DNA of 64,000 nucleotides from JAGNRR01 sp964409905 (GTDB lineage: Bacteria; Bacteroidota; Bacteroidia; Chitinophagales; Chitinophagaceae), in assembly GCA_964409905.1 (NCBI GenBank), contig CAYPET010000011.1:8101-72100 (forward strand). Direction: 5' to 3'. The notes under the pieces are model-generated. The model did no database searches. It saw nothing but the letters and a program-made list of their open reading frames with translations, and was not told the origin of the DNA. Shown piece by piece: positions 62,158-64,000 of the stretch. Numbering within the stretch: position 1 is the stretch's first letter; each line of letters opens with the position of its first letter. A program made the translations under genes and the position numbers.

Positions 62158-64000
62158 ATGAGTCAGGTAGGTAATTATGATGAAAGTGCGATAAGGTCAC
62201 TTGACTGGCGCGAACACATCCGTTTGCGTCCAGGTATGTACATAGGTAAGCTCGGTGATGGAAGTCATGTCGATGACGGTATTTATGTACTTATCAAGGA
62301 AGTATTGGATAACTGCATTGATGAACATGCAATGGGTTTTGGCAAAATGGTAGAATTAGATGTCACTGATGATGAAGTGCGTATTCGTGACTATGGAAGG
62401 GGGATACCCCTTGGCAAGGTAAAAGATGCCGTGAGCAAAATGAATACCGGTGCCAAATATGATAGCAAAGTTTTTCAAAAGTCAGTGGGTCTTAATGGTG
62501 TAGGTACAAAAGCAGTTAATGCACTGAGCGAATATTTTAAGGTGGCCAGTACGCGAGAAGGCAAAGTCAAAACAGTCGAGTTTTCAAAAGGCGAATTAGT
62601 AAAAGAACACAATCAGGCCAACACCAGCGAGAATGATGGTACTGAAGTAGTCTTCAGGCCAGACGATACAGTTTTCAAAAAATTTAAGTTTAACCTCGAA
62701 TACATAAAGAATCAAGTTTGGAATTATTGCTATTTAAATGCTGGCTTGACTATTAAGTTTAATGGCGAAAAATATATATCAAAAAATGGCTTGTTGGATT
62801 TGCTTGAACGCAAAGCCAATCTGGAAGATATTCGTTACCCGATTATCCACCTAAAGGGTGCTGACATTGAAGTTGCTATTACCCACGGCAATGATTATGG
62901 AGAAGACTTATATTCATTTGTCAATGGTCAACACACCACACAAGGGGGTACACATCAGCAAGCATTTAGAGAAGCTTATGTAAAAACGATTCGCGAACAT
63001 TACAAAAAAGATTACGATGTTAGTGATATTCGTACCGGTATTGTCGCTGCTATCAGCATTCGTGTGATTGAGCCCGTATTCGAAAGTCAAACCAAAACAA
63101 AATTAGGCTCTCAGGTAATAGAGCCTGATGGACAGTCGATCAAAGGATTTATCCAGGATTTTTTAAGTAAAGAGCTCGATAATTATTTGCATCGCAATAC
63201 GGAAGTTGCCGCAGCCCTCAAGAAGCGCATAGAACAGAGCGAGCGCGAACGAAAAGAATTGAGCGGTATCAAAAAACTAGCTAACGAACGAGCTAAAAAG
63301 GCCAACCTGCACAATAAAAAATTGCGCGACTGCCGCCTACATTATAATGAAGAACCCAAAGGTAAAAACACCGAGGAGCAATTGGAGAAATTGCAGGAAA
63401 CAACCATCTTTATTACAGAAGGCGATAGCGCCAGCGGGTCAATAACAAAGTCTCGTGATGTGCAAACGCAGGCCGTATTTAGTCTAAGGGGGAAACCGCT
63501 CAATTGCTTTGGGCTCACAAAAAAAGTTGTTTACGAAAATGAAGAGTTTAATTTATTGCAGCATGCCTTAAATATTGAAGAAGGCATTGAAGGATTACGT
63601 TATAATAATATTGTTATTGCAACCGATGCCGATGTTGATGGCATGCACATTCGACTATTGATCATGACATTTTTTCTTCAGTTTTTTCCAGACCTCGTAA
63701 GGCATGGTCATGTTTTTATATTGGAGACTCCTTTGTTTAGGGTGCGTAATAAAAAAGAAACAATTTATTGTTATAGCGAACAGGAAAGACGTGATGCCAT
63801 CGAAAGGCTTAGCGGCAAACCTGAAATTACCCGATTTAAAGGCTTGGGTGAAATATCTCCTGAAGAATTTGCCATGTTTATCGGAGATGACATGCGCAAA
63901 GTGCCGGTAATGATGTACGATGAAACTAAAATTCAAAAATTACTTGAATATTATATGGGTAAAAATTCACGTGAACGTCAAGAATTTATCATAGATAATT
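62158..64000 (+). CDS. parE: DNA topoisomerase IV subunit B (ParE/GyrB family), 5' part
   Basis: This type IIA topoisomerase ATPase subunit is cut by the window end after 614 codons. The GHKL ATPase is visible (REHIRLRPGMYIGKLGDG, EVLDNCIDEH, DYGRGIPLG, GLNGVGTKAVNALS, and the QTKTKLG lysine loop). The Toprim domain follows, with EGDSASGSITKSRD and ATDADVDGMHIR and then RFKGLGEISPEEF. The N-terminal SIRSLDW-type segment before REHIRLRPGMY is typical of Bacteroidota ParE; GyrB is the alternative. A TAAATTTG box sits six bases before the ATG. Confidence 0.88.
   Translation, partial: MSQVGNYDESAIRSLDWREHIRLRPGMYIGKLGDGSHVDDGIYVLIKEVLDNCIDEHAMGFGKMVELDVTDDEVRIRDYGRGIPLGKVKDAVSKMNTGAKYDSKVFQKSVGLNGVGTKAVNALSEYFKVASTREGKVKTVEFSKGELVKEHNQANTSENDGTEVVFRPDDTVFKKFKFNLEYIKNQVWNYCYLNAGLTIKFNGEKYISKNGLLDLLERKANLEDIRYPIIHLKGADIEVAITHGNDYGEDLYSFVNGQHTTQGGTHQQAFREAYVKTIREHYKKDYDVSDIRTGIVAAISIRVIEPVFESQTKTKLGSQVIEPDGQSIKGFIQDFLSKELDNYLHRNTEVAAALKKRIEQSERERKELSGIKKLANERAKKANLHNKKLRDCRLHYNEEPKGKNTEEQLEKLQETTIFITEGDSASGSITKSRDVQTQAVFSLRGKPLNCFGLTKKVVYENEEFNLLQHALNIEEGIEGLRYNNIVIATDADVDGMHIRLLIMTFFLQFFPDLVRHGHVFILETPLFRVRNKKETIYCYSEQERRDAIERLSGKPEITRFKGLGEISPEEFAMFIGDDMRKVPVMMYDETKIQKLLEYYMGKNSRERQEFIIDN

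Overview
The window is a 64 kb AT-rich chromosomal segment from a member of the Bacteroidota, most like the Chitinophagales/Sphingobacteriia side of the phylum. The evidence is the recurrent TAnnTTTG -7 promoter element in front of many start codons, type IX secretion C-terminal sorting domains, the lineage-typical small families DUF4295, DUF6728 and DUF6089, L31 without zinc cysteines, fused IcmF, a one-chain CrtYcd lycopene cyclase, and gut-type PorT-like outer-membrane barrels. I see no CRISPR array, phage, insertion sequence or rRNA. Apart from the decayed kinase locus there is no gene-free stretch longer than about 250 bases.

Layout. 1-5.2 kb: the end of smc, then miaE and fbp on plus, facing a ribD-EamA-yigZ operon on minus. 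5.3-12.1 kb (minus): a small membrane protein, a DUF6089 barrel with hscA, and a secreted M1 peptidase overlapping pfkA. 12.1-17.1 kb: an EVE-domain gene, then mazG followed by a full-length but broken NtrY-like sensor kinase carrying three in-frame stops and at least four frameshifts. 17.2-22 kb: a nucleoside transporter and map on plus; tatA, a lytic transglycosylase, truA and rplS on minus. 22.1-26.1 kb (minus): pruA-ccsA-ccmD-gdh, an operon that links proline/glutamate oxidation with cytochrome c maturation. It contains a 10-N gap that looks like an unmerged contig overlap. 26.2-31 kb (mostly plus): a small membrane protein with lpxB, tRNA-Ala(GGC), an MscS channel, ychF and a second DUF6089 protein.

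31-33.7 kb (minus): a T9SS cargo protein, a deoxynucleoside kinase and trpS. 33.8-37.7 kb (plus): a four-gene Mn/Zn/Fe ABC uptake operon whose first permease is fused to a DtxR/MntR-like repressor domain; a palindrome lies just after its promoter. 37.8-43.5 kb: flavin reductase, FAD oxidoreductase, a di-haem cytochrome c with a frameshifted signal peptide, a lipoprotein, and an Lrp regulator divergent from ahcY. 43.7-47.3 kb: a 1190-residue subtilase exported by T9SS. 47.4-54 kb: rpmE2, a CCA-adding enzyme, a PorT-like barrel, an M20 dipeptidase, two GT2 enzymes and the rpmB-rpmG-DUF4295 ribosomal operon. 54.1-57.5 kb: icmF. 57.7-62.1 kb: a tightly overlapping carotenoid operon (crtI-crtB-unknown-crtZ-crtYcd-idi). 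62.2 kb to the end: topoisomerase IV/gyrase subunit B, cut by the window edge.

Most of this is core metabolism. The points worth most attention are the permease-repressor fusion and its candidate operator, an uncharacterised exported protein embedded by stop/start overlaps in the carotenoid operon, a repeated arrangement in which the -7 box sits 4-6 nt before the ATG (predicting leaderless mRNAs), and the decayed kinase. Nothing here is clearly a wholly new system.
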